From assembly GCF_012030425.1 (NCBI RefSeq), contig NZ_JAAUVN010000005.1, positions 62,001 to 126,000 of the forward strand: a DNA stretch of 64,000 nucleotides. The letters run 5' to 3'. The notes beneath the pieces were generated by a model, which saw nothing but the letters and a program-made list of their open reading frames with translations, ran no database searches and had not been told where the DNA came from. Positions 62,709-64,000 of this stretch are shown here, piece by piece; positions within the stretch are counted from its first letter, which is position 1, and every line of letters starts with the position of its first letter. This DNA is from Sphingobacterium sp. B16(2022). GTDB lineage: Bacteria; Bacteroidota; Bacteroidia; Sphingobacteriales; Sphingobacteriaceae. Position numbers and translations under genes: made by a program.

Positions 62709-64000
62709 ATGAATACAGTAAAAAGATATGCTTTAGTTGGAATTGTCACAGTGACGTTATTTTCCTTTTCTGCTTATGGCCAATTAGCGTATCCGCCAGA
62801 GGTACAGAAATGGGATGCTGATGCATTGGGAAATCATCGGGCGATAGTGAGGGTAAATAGTCAAGAAAAAGAGGTACAGGTCGTTTTGCCTTGGCGTAAC
62901 CGTTGGATGGAACCTAAGCAGCAACTTATCATGGTAGATAGTGCAAGTAACAAAAAGTTAGTTCCCAATACTTATTTGTGGATCAATGCTGAATCGGGGG
63001 CTTTTCGCTTTAATCCTTTAGCAAATCATGGAACGTACTACATTTATTATTTACCCTATAAAATGGGGGGACGCAGTGCTAATTACCCTGATGCCATCTA
63101 CCTCAAGAATCCTATTGCAGCACCTTCGGATGCAAAACCTGAAATTCAAAATTCGAAAGGTGTTTCATTTGATCGTTTCGAATCGGTGGATCACTATAAT
63201 AGTAATGATCCTATGGAAATTCTTGCAACTCAGAAAGAGATCGAAGCATTTGTTTCCCATAATGCTAAGAAATCCTATTATGTATTTCCGGAGTTAAGGG
63301 AATTTCCTGTAAAAATGGAAAAACAATTACCCCAGCGCTGGATAGGCATTGACAGACCTCGTGATCGTATTTATGGACACGCAAAACGAGGTGAATATTA
63401 TGCTTTTCAAGTTGCTCTTTGGTCTTCTAAGCATGATTTAAGGGATGTAAAGATTTCATTTTCAGACTTTAAATCTAAGGATGGATCGTTGATCACTGCA
63501 GAGAACTTGAACTGTCTAAATACGCAAGGTATTGATTATACTGGACAACCGATGAAATTAAAAGTTTCTGTTCCGATAAATAATATCCAGTCGCTTTGGT
63601 GTGGTCTTCAAGTTCCTGAAACTATAGGTGCTGGAGTGTATGAAGGAACAGTAAAAGTAAAACCAGCCAATGCTGAGGAACAAGTGATAAACGTTATTGT
63701 AGAAGTTACAGCCGATCTGATTCAGGATCATGGTGCGGATGAACCTTGGAATATGACACGCCTTCCGTGGTTGAACTCTACTTTAGCACAAAAGAATACA
63801 CTTATCGCGCCATATACAGCACTGCAGATGAAAGCTGATTCTACTTTACAAATATTGGGGAGAGCGGTTAAATTGAGTGCATCGGGATTACCCGGACAGA
63901 TCAGCACGTTTTTTACACCGGAATTAACGGAAATTTCAGATAAACCAAATAATCTTCTAGATGGACCTATGCAGTTTAATCTTTATGGAGCCATTGATGG
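62709..64000 (+). CDS. GH123-like protein (DUF6067), N-terminal part, continues past window
   Basis: 430 codons without a stop from ATG 62709; the gene runs off the right edge. A signal peptide (ends SAYGQ) is followed by beta-sandwich-like strands and a region with RLPWLNSTLAQKNTLIAPYTALQ (about residues 352-374), which resembles the N-terminal sugar-active domain of GH123 and the related DUF6067 family. The catalytic part lies beyond the window. It probably acts on amino sugars or other polysaccharide in the periplasm. Its start is the reverse complement of no other gene, and the frame is clean. Confidence 0.7.
   Translation, partial: MNTVKRYALVGIVTVTLFSFSAYGQLAYPPEVQKWDADALGNHRAIVRVNSQEKEVQVVLPWRNRWMEPKQQLIMVDSASNKKLVPNTYLWINAESGAFRFNPLANHGTYYIYYLPYKMGGRSANYPDAIYLKNPIAAPSDAKPEIQNSKGVSFDRFESVDHYNSNDPMEILATQKEIEAFVSHNAKKSYYVFPELREFPVKMEKQLPQRWIGIDRPRDRIYGHAKRGEYYAFQVALWSSKHDLRDVKISFSDFKSKDGSLITAENLNCLNTQGIDYTGQPMKLKVSVPINNIQSLWCGLQVPETIGAGVYEGTVKVKPANAEEQVINVIVEVTADLIQDHGADEPWNMTRLPWLNSTLAQKNTLIAPYTALQMKADSTLQILGRAVKLSASGLPGQISTFFTPELTEISDKPNNLLDGPMQFNLYGAID

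Overview
This 64 kb window is AT-rich chromosomal DNA from a member of the Bacteroidota, most likely Sphingobacteriaceae (Sphingobacterium or Pedobacter type). Support comes from TAnnTTTG -7 promoter boxes in front of several genes, starts without clear Shine-Dalgarno sequences, many SPII lipoproteins, and typical families: a RemB/Wzi-like outer-membrane protein, GH31 and GH125 glycosidases, SusE-free polysaccharide enzymes, an S9 dipeptidyl peptidase, DUF3857 transglutaminase and a DUF1275 protein. I see no phage, insertion sequence, CRISPR array or rRNA. Two tRNAs are present: Ser(TGA) and His(GTG).

Left part (1-20 kb): the end of a UbiD-family decarboxylase; a gene-free patch with a 10-bp-period tandem repeat; a CDGSH iron-sulfur protein; tRNA-Ser; a Gre-like protein; a BON lipoprotein plus BON-SH3 pair; an L,D-transpeptidase; a 37-residue lysine-rich small protein that shares a 22-bp terminator stem; a gluconeogenic pair (ATP-type PEP carboxykinase and class I fructose-1,6-bisphosphatase); a periplasmic thioredoxin; an acyl-CoA ligase; tRNA-His; a VanX-type dipeptidase; a large MscS channel; and a GH31 enzyme whose signal-peptide exon is separated from the rest by a -1 frame change at a run of seven A.

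Middle (20-41 kb): arginase, AsmA-like protein, two VOC proteins with an upstream Crp/Fnr regulator, asparagine synthetase, glutamate racemase, GH125 mannosidase, RemB-like barrel, 3-dehydroquinate dehydratase, DPP IV-like peptidase, FUSC membrane protein, ferritin, DUF3857 transglutaminase and an esterase. Most of these are ordinary core genes, each closed by a strong intrinsic terminator.

Right part (42-64 kb), more accessory: an OmpR-type two-component system directly followed by a three-gene overlapping cassette (Usp-like, membrane-anchored lipocalin-like, DUF1275). The intergenic region between kinase and cassette has three pairs of TTAAT boxes at exactly 11-bp spacing, ending just upstream of a TAACTTTG promoter box: a self-contained regulon that I consider the best candidate for an undescribed system. 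Then come an acetyltransferase, a divergent AraC regulator and flavin monooxygenase, a two-gene lipoprotein-toxin/immunity candidate (TNT-like C-terminus), an SMP-30 lactonase, a small barrel protein, an esterase, a zinc-finger-FAD monooxygenase fusion, a four-gene DevBCA/MacB-like exporter with its own TolC, and the start of a GH123-like (DUF6067) protein that runs off the window.
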